Made by a program: the position numbers and the translations under genes
Assembly: GCA_026417415.1 (NCBI GenBank)
Contig: JAOADG010000033.1
Location: 1 to 34,931 of the forward strand
Length of the DNA stretch: 34,931 nt
Source: a bacterium
GTDB taxonomy: Bacteria > Electryoneota > JAOADG01
Direction: 5' to 3'
Notes under the pieces: model-generated
Told to the model about the DNA's origin: nothing
Seen by the model: the letters and a program-made list of their open reading frames with translations, nothing else
The model's database searches: none
Shown here: positions 14,997 through 22,224 of the stretch, piece by piece
Numbering within the stretch: the stretch's first letter is position 1
Layout: each line of letters begins with the position of its first letter

Positions 14997-17018
14997 CTAT
15001 TGTGATCTATCACTGTTTTCAACCTTTTCTTGGATAATACTTTGATGCGGTGGATAAATTTGATTGTTTTTGAGTACATGCAACGTGGTTTGATAATAAG
15101 CATGTAGATAACTCCTCAAAGAGTTAGCTAACATAGGTTCGTGATGAAGTGCATTGATTTGTTCCGATGGATCTACGTACGGGCGTATCAATTTTAAGTC
15201 AAAATCTAAATTGTTCAATAAAATTGCATTTTGATAAGCAAAACCGACGTAGTTTGCGTGGGTAAAATAGGCAAATTGATGGAGCGTATCTTCATCAAAA
15301 AACGATTTTCCAAAGCTAGAATGGGGTACGCTCAATTGCAATAAATCCAAAATGGTCGGGATTATAGACACTTGTGAAGTGAAATACGTGTATTCTTTAG
15401 CAGATAAACGTGTAGGCGCAAAGATGAGACAACCGACACGAAATCTACATTGGATGTCCGAAGAAGTTTCGGAGGTATGGTCACCTATCAAAATGTATAT
15501 GGTTTCGGAAAAACGTGGACGCTTTGACTCCTCTACAAAAAATTGTTTTAGTTCACGATCAAGATTTGCAAAAGAGTTATATAACTCGGCTTTTGGCAAA
15601 TGTTTAGCAAACGGTGGATAAAAATCCGAGGGTAATAGGTAAGGTGAATGTGTAGATAACGTAAACGCTGCGATATGGCTTGGGGTCGGCATCGTATCCA
15701 ATTCCTTGGTAATACGGCGCAAAACATAACGATCCCAAATCCCCCAATGTCCATCGTCTTCCTGTTTAGAAAACTGTTCTTTGCTGTAAAAGATCGGATA
15801 ACCACAACTATTGGCCAATTCTTGAATACCCATAGACCCTTTGGCTGCACCGTGGATAAATTTGCAATGGTAACCATTTTCTGAAAGAATAGAACCTAAA
15901 CCTCTTAGAGTTGATTGTTCGTATTCACCCCCGATAAACGTACCTCCCATAAGATTGGGAATTCCACCGATAATTGCCGAAATTCCTTCCATAGAACGTG
16001 TTCCTACCGCATAACAGTTGGTAAAAATCACGCTGTGTTGAGATAAAGAATCAAAAAACGGCATGGTCTGTATTTTGCCGTGAAATGAATATAGATACTC
16101 TGCCGAAAGTGATTCAATAATGAGCAAAACTATATTTGGGCGAGGTGTTATGGGGTGTCTTGGATATTCTTTTTTACGAAGAAGAGGATATTTGGGATGT
16201 AGAAAACTCTCGTTTTTTGACTGAACCAACTGTTTGGTCATTGAGATGGCTTGCTCCATAGGCATCCAGTGTCGTTGTACACCTTTTCTTGCAAATTTTG
16301 AAGTGATATAGGTGTAGTAACCATTTAAGGTAAGATGAGCGGCTAACACGTTGTCTGAACGGAACGCATGGCCGATTCTTAATGGTTTATATTGAAACCC
16401 GCCTCTTAAAAAAAGAATGATTATACAGATGTAGATAAGTAACCCGATACTATATTGAAACCAGTTGATTTTTGCTGTAGTTAGGTTGTTGATAAGTGGT
16501 TGTAGAAATCGCTCAAAGAGATAGGGAATAAACCAATAGAGAAACAAAATGAGAAGCAGGGCTTTCGGATAATTGGCAACAAGCAATTTGAACATGGTCC
16601 AGAGATCGTGCTGAATGGCAGACACTTCAAAGGTCAGATGTTTTCCCGCTTCACCATAATACAGGGTGTCCGCCCACAAGATCCCAATACTAAACCAATA
16701 GGAAAGGACCAAAACCAAAACAGAGAAGTACACCATCAACTTTCGGAGGGAAGGGATAGCACTAATTGAAAATCCTAAAAATGCAGGAATAAGCATCATG
16801 GTGGTGGTAGATAAGTCAAAGCGTAACATTAAATCAAGTGTTGATAAAACCTCTCGGAGGGGTACAAACTTTTGAAAATCGGGGTAACGAAGGTAAAATG
16901 CTATCCTTGTGATCCAAATTGCTATCCATCCCAATAATAGCAATTTGAAAAAGAGGATACTGAGGAGCTTAAAATAGTTTTCCGATTTGGGTTGGAGTTC
17001 CGTTTTCAAAGTATTCAT
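14997..17018 (-). CDS. LTA-synthase-like membrane sulfatase/phosphotransferase
   Basis: A 673-residue membrane protein of the LtaS/OpgB alkaline-phosphatase superfamily. Five to six helices in the first about 210 residues are followed by an extracytoplasmic catalytic domain. It begins RPNIVLLIIESLSAEYL, where Glu is a metal ligand. The nucleophile region reads GTRSMEG, with Ser (or the adjacent Thr) as the attacking residue. Further metal ligands appear in GIWDRY, LSTHSPY and IGDHTSE. In Gram-negatives such proteins move phosphoglycerol or phosphoethanolamine groups onto surface glycans or lipids. The start is uncertain: ATG 17018 is used, but GTG 17030 and TTG 17033 are in frame. The neighbouring membrane gene lies upstream on the same strand. 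Confidence 0.85.
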   Translation of the reverse strand: MNTLKTELQPKSENYFKLLSILFFKLLLLGWIAIWITRIAFYLRYPDFQKFVPLREVLSTLDLMLRFDLSTTTMMLIPAFLGFSISAIPSLRKLMVYFSVLVLVLSYWFSIGILWADTLYYGEAGKHLTFEVSAIQHDLWTMFKLLVANYPKALLLILFLYWFIPYLFERFLQPLINNLTTAKINWFQYSIGLLIYICIIILFLRGGFQYKPLRIGHAFRSDNVLAAHLTLNGYYTYITSKFARKGVQRHWMPMEQAISMTKQLVQSKNESFLHPKYPLLRKKEYPRHPITPRPNIVLLIIESLSAEYLYSFHGKIQTMPFFDSLSQHSVIFTNCYAVGTRSMEGISAIIGGIPNLMGGTFIGGEYEQSTLRGLGSILSENGYHCKFIHGAAKGSMGIQELANSCGYPIFYSKEQFSKQEDDGHWGIWDRYVLRRITKELDTMPTPSHIAAFTLSTHSPYLLPSDFYPPFAKHLPKAELYNSFANLDRELKQFFVEESKRPRFSETIYILIGDHTSETSSDIQCRFRVGCLIFAPTRLSAKEYTYFTSQVSIIPTILDLLQLSVPHSSFGKSFFDEDTLHQFAYFTHANYVGFAYQNAILLNNLDFDLKLIRPYVDPSEQINALHHEPMLANSLRSYLHAYYQTTLHVLKNNQIYPPHQSIIQEKVENSDRSQ

Positions 17019-17049
17019 CTTGGAGTGCACCAACCCAAACCCTTTGAAT

Positions 17050-17934
17050 TTACTGATTGATAATGGATTGCAGTTTGGTTAAATGAAGGATACGAACTAC
17101 CAGCATGGTAAAAAAGGTTAGAAGTGCTGTATAGGCAGTTCCTTTCGCTAACCTTAAAATGCTACCTTCTTTTTGCAAAGCCACAGCAGACATGGAAATC
17201 ACACCTATTGCCAACAAGATGGAAAGGGTTAAAATGATGTGTCCTACCGGTATGGGCAAATTCTTCATACCCATAACCACAATCATGGCAGTACCGCTGA
17301 TCAATTGAATTCCACTTCCCAACAGAATCCATTTCAGAAAATACTTCAACATTGATTCATCTTCTTGACTTGGAATGCTTGATAATACTGCAATAGAGGC
17401 AACAATCACTAAGGCAGAAAAAAGCAAATGAAAAAACCGACTAAGTGTAGAACCCCATTGCACCTCGTACATTGCTGTTCCAAAAGGAACATGGAATAGC
17501 CAACCCGATACCACTGAAAAGGCCAGAATCACAAACCACATGAGTGCAATGTGCACAACCAGCGGGTTACGGCGAATGAGTCCTTTTTTCCAGTGGTAAG
17601 GTTGTTCATACACAAAGAAATAAATGGTACTTAGAATTACAAATAGCGGTGAAATGCCAAGGAGGGGGTAGTTTTCAAACAAACGAATAGATAGATGTTG
17701 CATATAACCCAAAGGGCTTGCTATCCCAAAATGATTGCCTAAAAAATAGATGGCAGCGATGAAAGCAGAAAGCAAGAGTTGCATTTTCAGTTGTAAAGCA
17801 AGCAAACGTTGTGCAACTTCACCTTTCCAACGGTATCGCGAAGGGACAAGAATGCTAATCAGCGGGATTACCGAAATGATAGAAATACACCATACCAAAA
17901 TGGTGTACAGCATAAACCAAAGGTACCATTGCAT
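17050..17934 (-). CDS. Polytopic membrane protein, family not recognised
   Basis: A 294-residue protein with about eight hydrophobic helices and no signal peptide; I cannot name the family. Histidines recur in or beside helices (VVHIALMWFV, SRFFHLLFSAL, PVGHIILTLS), which could bind haem or metal, though this is speculation. A loop with EQPYHWKKGLIRRNP is strongly basic and so probably cytosolic. The gene lies 96 bp after a TetR regulator and upstream of the LTA-synthase-like gene, all on the minus strand. This suggests a surface-glycan or stress-response unit under TetR control. A weak ribosome site (AAGGAAG) lies about 11 nt upstream. Confidence 0.7.
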   Translation of the reverse strand: MQWYLWFMLYTILVWCISIISVIPLISILVPSRYRWKGEVAQRLLALQLKMQLLLSAFIAAIYFLGNHFGIASPLGYMQHLSIRLFENYPLLGISPLFVILSTIYFFVYEQPYHWKKGLIRRNPLVVHIALMWFVILAFSVVSGWLFHVPFGTAMYEVQWGSTLSRFFHLLFSALVIVASIAVLSSIPSQEDESMLKYFLKWILLGSGIQLISGTAMIVVMGMKNLPIPVGHIILTLSILLAIGVISMSAVALQKEGSILRLAKGTAYTALLTFFTMLVVRILHLTKLQSIINQ

Positions 17935-17992
17935 ATTTTGTGACTTCCTTTATAAAAATTAATAAATTTCATATCATTATCATATTCTCTAA

Positions 17993-18010
17993 TTTACGAT
18001 AATATGTAAA
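17993..18010. promoter_or_regulatory. Possible TetR operator
   Basis: TTTAC-(8 nt)-GTAAA is an inverted repeat in the AT-rich gap between the TetR gene and the membrane gene it may control. The arms are only 5 bp, so this is a weak candidate. Confidence 0.25.
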
Positions 18011-18030
18011 TGTTCCATATTCATCATCAT

Positions 18031-18600
18031 TTATCCACTATTGCGCACCATTGCTAAAGATAATCTCTTTGCTTCCTCAAGAGTAATGGATTTGCCTTGG
18101 ATACAATCTTTGACCATGCGATCTAAAACCAAACGAACTAAATGCGCTAAAACCTCAGAAGGAATGTTCCGTATCGCTTCCGAACTTCTGGCTTCTTCTA
18201 TCAATTCGGTTAAAAGAAATACGAAAGCATTAGACATGCTGATTTCTCTAAGTTGTTTTTGTGCCGCCATTCCTTCGTTCGGGTCGTCTGTGGTCCCACT
18301 TTGATTTTGTAAATTTCTGCGAAAGTAATAACCACATAGTTTTTCCATTCTTGTAAGGGGTGGCTGTTCTCCAGGCAAATAGGTTTTTAAGTTTTCTTTG
18401 GTGATTTTGGATTCTAATTCAAGCAAATTTTCCCAGATGTCCATTTTGGATTGAAAGTGCTCATACAGTGTTTTTTTAGAAATTTTGAGTTCCCTTGCGA
18501 TTTCTTCAATAGTGGTTTTCCGAACCCCAAAATGGAGAAACTTTTTTCTTGCCAGTTCCAAAATCAGACGACGTACATCACGTTTAAATAATTCACTCAT
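18031..18600 (-). CDS. TetR-family transcriptional regulator
   Basis: A 189-residue TetR-type repressor. The N-terminal helix-turn-helix is typical: ILELARKKFLHFGVRKTTIEEIA, then ELKISKKTLYEHFQSKMDIWENLL (about 13-60). The C-terminal half (about 70-189) is the all-helical ligand/dimer domain, too divergent to predict a ligand. It overlaps the 3' end of engB by 8 bp and is probably cotranscribed with it. Likely targets are the membrane gene and sulfatase just downstream, by position. Confidence 0.9.
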   Translation of the reverse strand: MSELFKRDVRRLILELARKKFLHFGVRKTTIEEIARELKISKKTLYEHFQSKMDIWENLLELESKITKENLKTYLPGEQPPLTRMEKLCGYYFRRNLQNQSGTTDDPNEGMAAQKQLREISMSNAFVFLLTELIEEARSSEAIRNIPSEVLAHLVRLVLDRMVKDCIQGKSITLEEAKRLSLAMVRNSG

Positions 18601-19195
18601 TGAAACCCCACTCTCTTATCAGTTGTATCACTTTATCCACATTTTTCTTTTTACGAACAGATATTACAAGGATAGGGACTTGGACTTGAAGTTGGTTGAT
18701 TTTTTGCATCGTTTGATAAAATTCAGATTGATTGGGTACATCTGACTTGGTTAAAATAATCGCAAAACGTTTTCTTTTTATACTTAACCATTCAATTAAT
18801 TGAATATCAAGATCGGTAGGTCCCACGAACGAATCTACTAAAACCAAAACCCCTGCAATATTTGTAGAATATTCAAAGTAATCCTCAAGTTCAATGGCCC
18901 ATGACATCTGTTCAATTCTACTCGCATAGGCATAACCATACCCGGGCAAGTCCACAAAAAACAACTGTTCATTATTAATCGCATAAAAATTTATGGTCCG
19001 CGTTGAACCGGGGGTCTTAGACGTGCGTGCCAAATTTTCACGTCCACAAAGTGCATTCAATAACGACGATTTACCCACATTTGAACGCCCCGCAAACACA
19101 ATTTCTTTCCAACCAGGCAAAAAGGGTTTTTCTTTCACCGATGGAACGGATGTAAAGAATTCTGCTTGAAACGGTCTAACTAGATTTTGGTTCAT
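18593..19195 (-). CDS. engB: Ribosome-biogenesis GTPase EngB (YsxC/YihA)
   Basis: A 200-residue GTPase needed for large ribosomal subunit assembly. G-motifs are in order: GRSNVGKS (36-43), the TPGSTRTINF switch I, DLPGYGYA (82-89), LTKSD (148-152). Length matches the family (about 200). The ATG at 19195 gives the full N-terminal strand region typical of EngB. Upstream is a TTGATT-17-TAAATT promoter. It is followed by the TetR gene with an 8-bp overlap. Confidence 0.95.
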   Translation of the reverse strand: MNQNLVRPFQAEFFTSVPSVKEKPFLPGWKEIVFAGRSNVGKSSLLNALCGRENLARTSKTPGSTRTINFYAINNEQLFFVDLPGYGYAYASRIEQMSWAIELEDYFEYSTNIAGVLVLVDSFVGPTDLDIQLIEWLSIKRKRFAIILTKSDVPNQSEFYQTMQKINQLQVQVPILVISVRKKKNVDKVIQLIREWGFNE

Positions 19196-19234
19196 TCAAT
19201 ACTCCACACAATACACGTGTTCGTTTTATTGTGT

Positions 19235-19263
19235 AATTTACAATAGTGTCACCCATTAATCAA
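19235..19263 (-). promoter_or_regulatory. Putative engB promoter
   Basis: On the minus strand, TTGATT (19263-19258) and TAAATT (19240-19235) are 17 bp apart, about 40 bp upstream of the engB start. Nearby ACACAAT and ATTGTGT (19206-19232) form an inverted repeat of unknown role. Confidence 0.45.
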
Positions 19264-19278
19264 GTTTTCACTAAAGAA

Positions 19279-20007
19279 CTAACGATGAACATCACGCACC
19301 AATACATATTGAGCAATATCTTGGTCACAAGCCACCGTGGTTTGTTCACAATCCAATACCACCGTGGGTAGAGTTTGTCTTATCCACAACTTACTGCCAA
19401 TACTTATCCCCAAGCGAATTAACTTTTCTGCCGCTTCTTCATCTAAAATGGTATGCACCACATACTCTTTTCCAACCTTTACCCGACTTAATGGTATCCA
19501 CAGCGGTTTGACCGCATATTCAACACGTACACAACATTCACCGGGCGGGATAGGATGGTTATGGGGACAAGTGGTGGGATGACCAAGGAGCGTGCAAATC
19601 GAATCGGCCACTTCATCAGAAAGGGAATGATCCAGTAAGCAAGCAGGTCCTTCCGTTCTTTCTTCTGTTCCTAATGGGACCTGCAAAATATCTACCAGCA
19701 ACCGCTCCGCCAAACGGTGTCTGCGAATGATTTTTTTGTACAAAATTTCTCCATTCGGTAGCCAACGAAACCGTTCAACTTGATGCGGATCCAAATACAG
19801 CTCAATGTGTTGGTCTTGAATCAACGGTTCCAATTGATCCCGAAAGATCCCAACTTCTTCCAGATCCGCCACCGCATCTTTTTGATCTTCTAAAAAAATG
19901 CCAATGTTTTCAAACAAATGGTCCAAATATTCACGCTTTCTACCCACAAAGCGGCAAGCATCTCCACTTCGTAAACAGCGATAGATTTCGTTTTCGTGTG
20001 CCATCAT
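19279..20007 (-). CDS. DtxR-like metalloregulator fused to FeoA domain
   Basis: A 242-residue protein joining a DtxR/MntR-type regulator to a C-terminal FeoA (SH3-like) domain. The dimerisation/metal segment is clear: KKIIRRHRLAERLLVDIL, then CLLDHSLSDEVADSICTLLGH, where Cys, Asp and His match the DtxR C-x-x-E-H metal site with Asp for Glu. HPTTCPHNHPIPPGECC follows. The FeoA part is about 165-242 (PLSRVKVGKEYVV, then RLGISIGSKLWIRQ). The N-terminal about 75 residues should hold the winged helix but are diverged and longer than usual, so DNA binding is less certain. It lies 5 bp after feoB, preceded by AGGGGG. It probably tunes FeoB transport or represses its own operon in response to iron. 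Confidence 0.8.
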   Translation of the reverse strand: MMAHENEIYRCLRSGDACRFVGRKREYLDHLFENIGIFLEDQKDAVADLEEVGIFRDQLEPLIQDQHIELYLDPHQVERFRWLPNGEILYKKIIRRHRLAERLLVDILQVPLGTEERTEGPACLLDHSLSDEVADSICTLLGHPTTCPHNHPIPPGECCVRVEYAVKPLWIPLSRVKVGKEYVVHTILDEEAAEKLIRLGISIGSKLWIRQTLPTVVLDCEQTTVACDQDIAQYVLVRDVHR

Positions 20008-20012
20008 CCCCC

Positions 20013-22058
20013 TTAAGGTAAAATTTGAAAATTCCTCAAAACCAAGTTCAATCCCGCTCCCACAAGGATGGCATACCCAGAAATGAAACTTGCAATAAGG
20101 AGTGCATGTTTCAACCCTTGCTCTTTTACTATGGCTAAAAAACTTGCTAAACAAGGGATAAACAACACCATCACCGTAAGCGAAACGGTGGTTTGTATCA
20201 GATCCAAGAACCCCTCTTTTTCTAACATAAACAGACCCGCAGCACCGTAATCACGCCGCAAGAAGCCCAAAATAAACGCTTGTGCGGTTTCATTGGGTAA
20301 AGAAAGAAGGTTCCGCAATATCGGCTGAGCCATCCGTTCAATCCCACTCAAAATCCCAAGTTTATCTACCAGAAACAGAACCACCGTGCCAATCACAAAT
20401 AGGGGCACCGCTTCCAATAAAAACCATTTCACTCGAAACACCGTTTTAATCACAAGATTTTTTAAGCGAGGTATGCGGATAGGCGGTATTTCCATCAAAA
20501 AACTTGATACTTTTCCCCGCAAAACGCGATTGGCCGACCAACCTACCAACAACAATTGCAACGCCACCGTGCCAAAAACAATGAGGAGTACCTTTGGGTG
20601 CGTTGCGCTTGCCATACCCAAAATCACACCCAACTGGGCCGAACAGGGAACGCCCAGTGCCAACAATAGAATGGCAATCATCCGCTCTTTGCGGGTTTCC
20701 AAAGTACGCGTGGTAAAGGTCGCCATGGTATCACAACCTAAACCCAACACCATCGGTAAAACTGCTTTTCCATTCAAACCAATTTTTTTGAAAATCCGAT
20801 TTGAAAGGATGGTCAACCGTGGGAGATATCCACTATCTTCTAAAATCCCAAAAGCAATGAAAAAAAAGAAAATTACAGGCAAAACGATGGCTATCGCATA
20901 GGTGATTCCCAGGGTAATCACACCATATTTACCCACAAGAAAATCCACCAATCCATTCCCCAATGCACCATATTGTTTCAGTGGCTCTAAGCGTTGTATG
21001 AAAAACGGGTTGATGTAGCCCGTCGTTTTTTGAGTTTCTGGATCAATTCCACCAAAAATGGAGTTTTCTATCCAATCCACTACATCCCCTGCAGCCCACA
21101 CCCCTACCCATTGATACATGAAAAACAACACCAACAATAGAAATGGGACACCCCAAATGGGATGCATCATCCAGTTTCCGATTTTTTCTCTCCAAACAGG
21201 AATGGTACGGGTTGGCGAAGAGTAATAAATTCCAAACAGTTCGTTTACATTTTGTTTGCGAGACCTTGATAATAGAAAAGACAACGGTTCGTAGAATCGC
21301 TCTTTCAATGCAAGGATGTGTTGTTGGATTTCATTTTGGATGGCTGTAGAATTTGGAATGTTCAACTGTTCAAGAATGGTTTGATCGCCCGATAAAATGG
21401 ACAAGGCAACGCCTCTTTGCAAGGACGGGTGGATGGGCAAATGCTTTGAGATTTTCTCTACTGTTTGTTCAATCAATGGGTGGAATTCCAGTTTCAGTGT
21501 AGGTTTGCGAAAGTTTTGCCATGCTTGTTTGAGCTCCGAAATTCCGAAATGTAGGGTCGCAGTAGTTGGAATGACTGGAACGCCTAATTTTTTTTGTAAC
21601 CCTTGCACATCAATCTGGATGTGGCGTTCTTCGGCTTCATCCCACATATTGAGAACCACAATCAAAGGGAGTTGATATTCAATGAGTTGGTGCGTTAACT
21701 GTAGTCCACGCATCAAATTTTTCGCATCTATCACTTGCACCACGCCGTATGGTGGTTTTTCTAAAACGATATCTCGGGTCACACGTTCATCTTCACTGCG
21801 CGGTAACAAACTGTTTACACCGGGGGTATCCAACAGTTCAAACCATTGATTTTCAATCTTTACACGGCCAATGGTGATTTCTACGGATGTGCCCGGATAG
21901 TTGGATACGGTCACATACTTTCCGGTTAACAGCCCAAAAATCACACTTTTTCCCACATTCGGATTGCCAATCAATAAAATGCGTGGCAGTTGTGTATCCG
22001 TAGATAACCGTTTGGTATGAGGCAATGGTTTGTGGTGAGGGTTGGTCATTTTAGTCAT
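20013..22058 (-). CDS. feoB: Ferrous iron transporter FeoB
   Basis: A 681-residue Fe(II) transporter. The N-terminal G-protein domain has GNPNVGKS (31-38), DTPG (77-80) and NMWD (137-140). The membrane domain has about eight or more helices and two Gate repeats, the first containing VLGLGCDTMATFTTRTLETRKER and GVPCSAQLGVIL with the conserved cysteines. Length is somewhat short for FeoB (usually 650-770). I chose ATG 22058 because it overlaps the stop of a 14-codon leader ORF that has a strong ribosome site. The upstream in-frame TTG at 22106 is poorly spaced, and ATG 22049 is also possible. The DtxR-FeoA gene follows after 5 bp, giving a complete Feo unit. Confidence 0.93.
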   Translation of the reverse strand: MTKMTNPHHKPLPHTKRLSTDTQLPRILLIGNPNVGKSVIFGLLTGKYVTVSNYPGTSVEITIGRVKIENQWFELLDTPGVNSLLPRSEDERVTRDIVLEKPPYGVVQVIDAKNLMRGLQLTHQLIEYQLPLIVVLNMWDEAEERHIQIDVQGLQKKLGVPVIPTTATLHFGISELKQAWQNFRKPTLKLEFHPLIEQTVEKISKHLPIHPSLQRGVALSILSGDQTILEQLNIPNSTAIQNEIQQHILALKERFYEPLSFLLSRSRKQNVNELFGIYYSSPTRTIPVWREKIGNWMMHPIWGVPFLLLVLFFMYQWVGVWAAGDVVDWIENSIFGGIDPETQKTTGYINPFFIQRLEPLKQYGALGNGLVDFLVGKYGVITLGITYAIAIVLPVIFFFFIAFGILEDSGYLPRLTILSNRIFKKIGLNGKAVLPMVLGLGCDTMATFTTRTLETRKERMIAILLLALGVPCSAQLGVILGMASATHPKVLLIVFGTVALQLLLVGWSANRVLRGKVSSFLMEIPPIRIPRLKNLVIKTVFRVKWFLLEAVPLFVIGTVVLFLVDKLGILSGIERMAQPILRNLLSLPNETAQAFILGFLRRDYGAAGLFMLEKEGFLDLIQTTVSLTVMVLFIPCLASFLAIVKEQGLKHALLIASFISGYAILVGAGLNLVLRNFQILP

Positions 22059-22099
22059 TTGCAAAAAATAAGGGGCAAATGTACAAAAATAGTTTTCAT
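22055..22099 (-). CDS. 14-codon leader ORF of feoB
   Basis: ATG at 22099 follows AGGGAAGG with about 8-nt spacing, the best ribosome site in the region. It encodes a 14-residue hydrophobic peptide (MKTIFVHLPLIFCK) whose TGA overlaps the feoB ATG (ATGA). Such an arrangement couples feoB translation to the leader. The peptide may only be a device for ribosome delivery; I see no attenuator hairpin. Confidence 0.45.
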   Translation of the reverse strand: MKTIFVHLPLIFCK

Positions 22100-22224
22100 T
22101 TTCCAAACCTTCCCTTCCTGTAAACGATGTTTAGAAATTCTCTTAATGAAAGATTTACAAATTCCTTATACGAACTAAACTTCCATTCGGTACCTATTGT
22201 AAGATTAAATCAAGGAGAATTGAA

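Noticed and set aside
20005-20154. Longer start for the DtxR-FeoA protein inside feoB
   Set aside because: The extra 49 residues overlap feoB in another frame, while ATG 20007 has AGGGGG just upstream.
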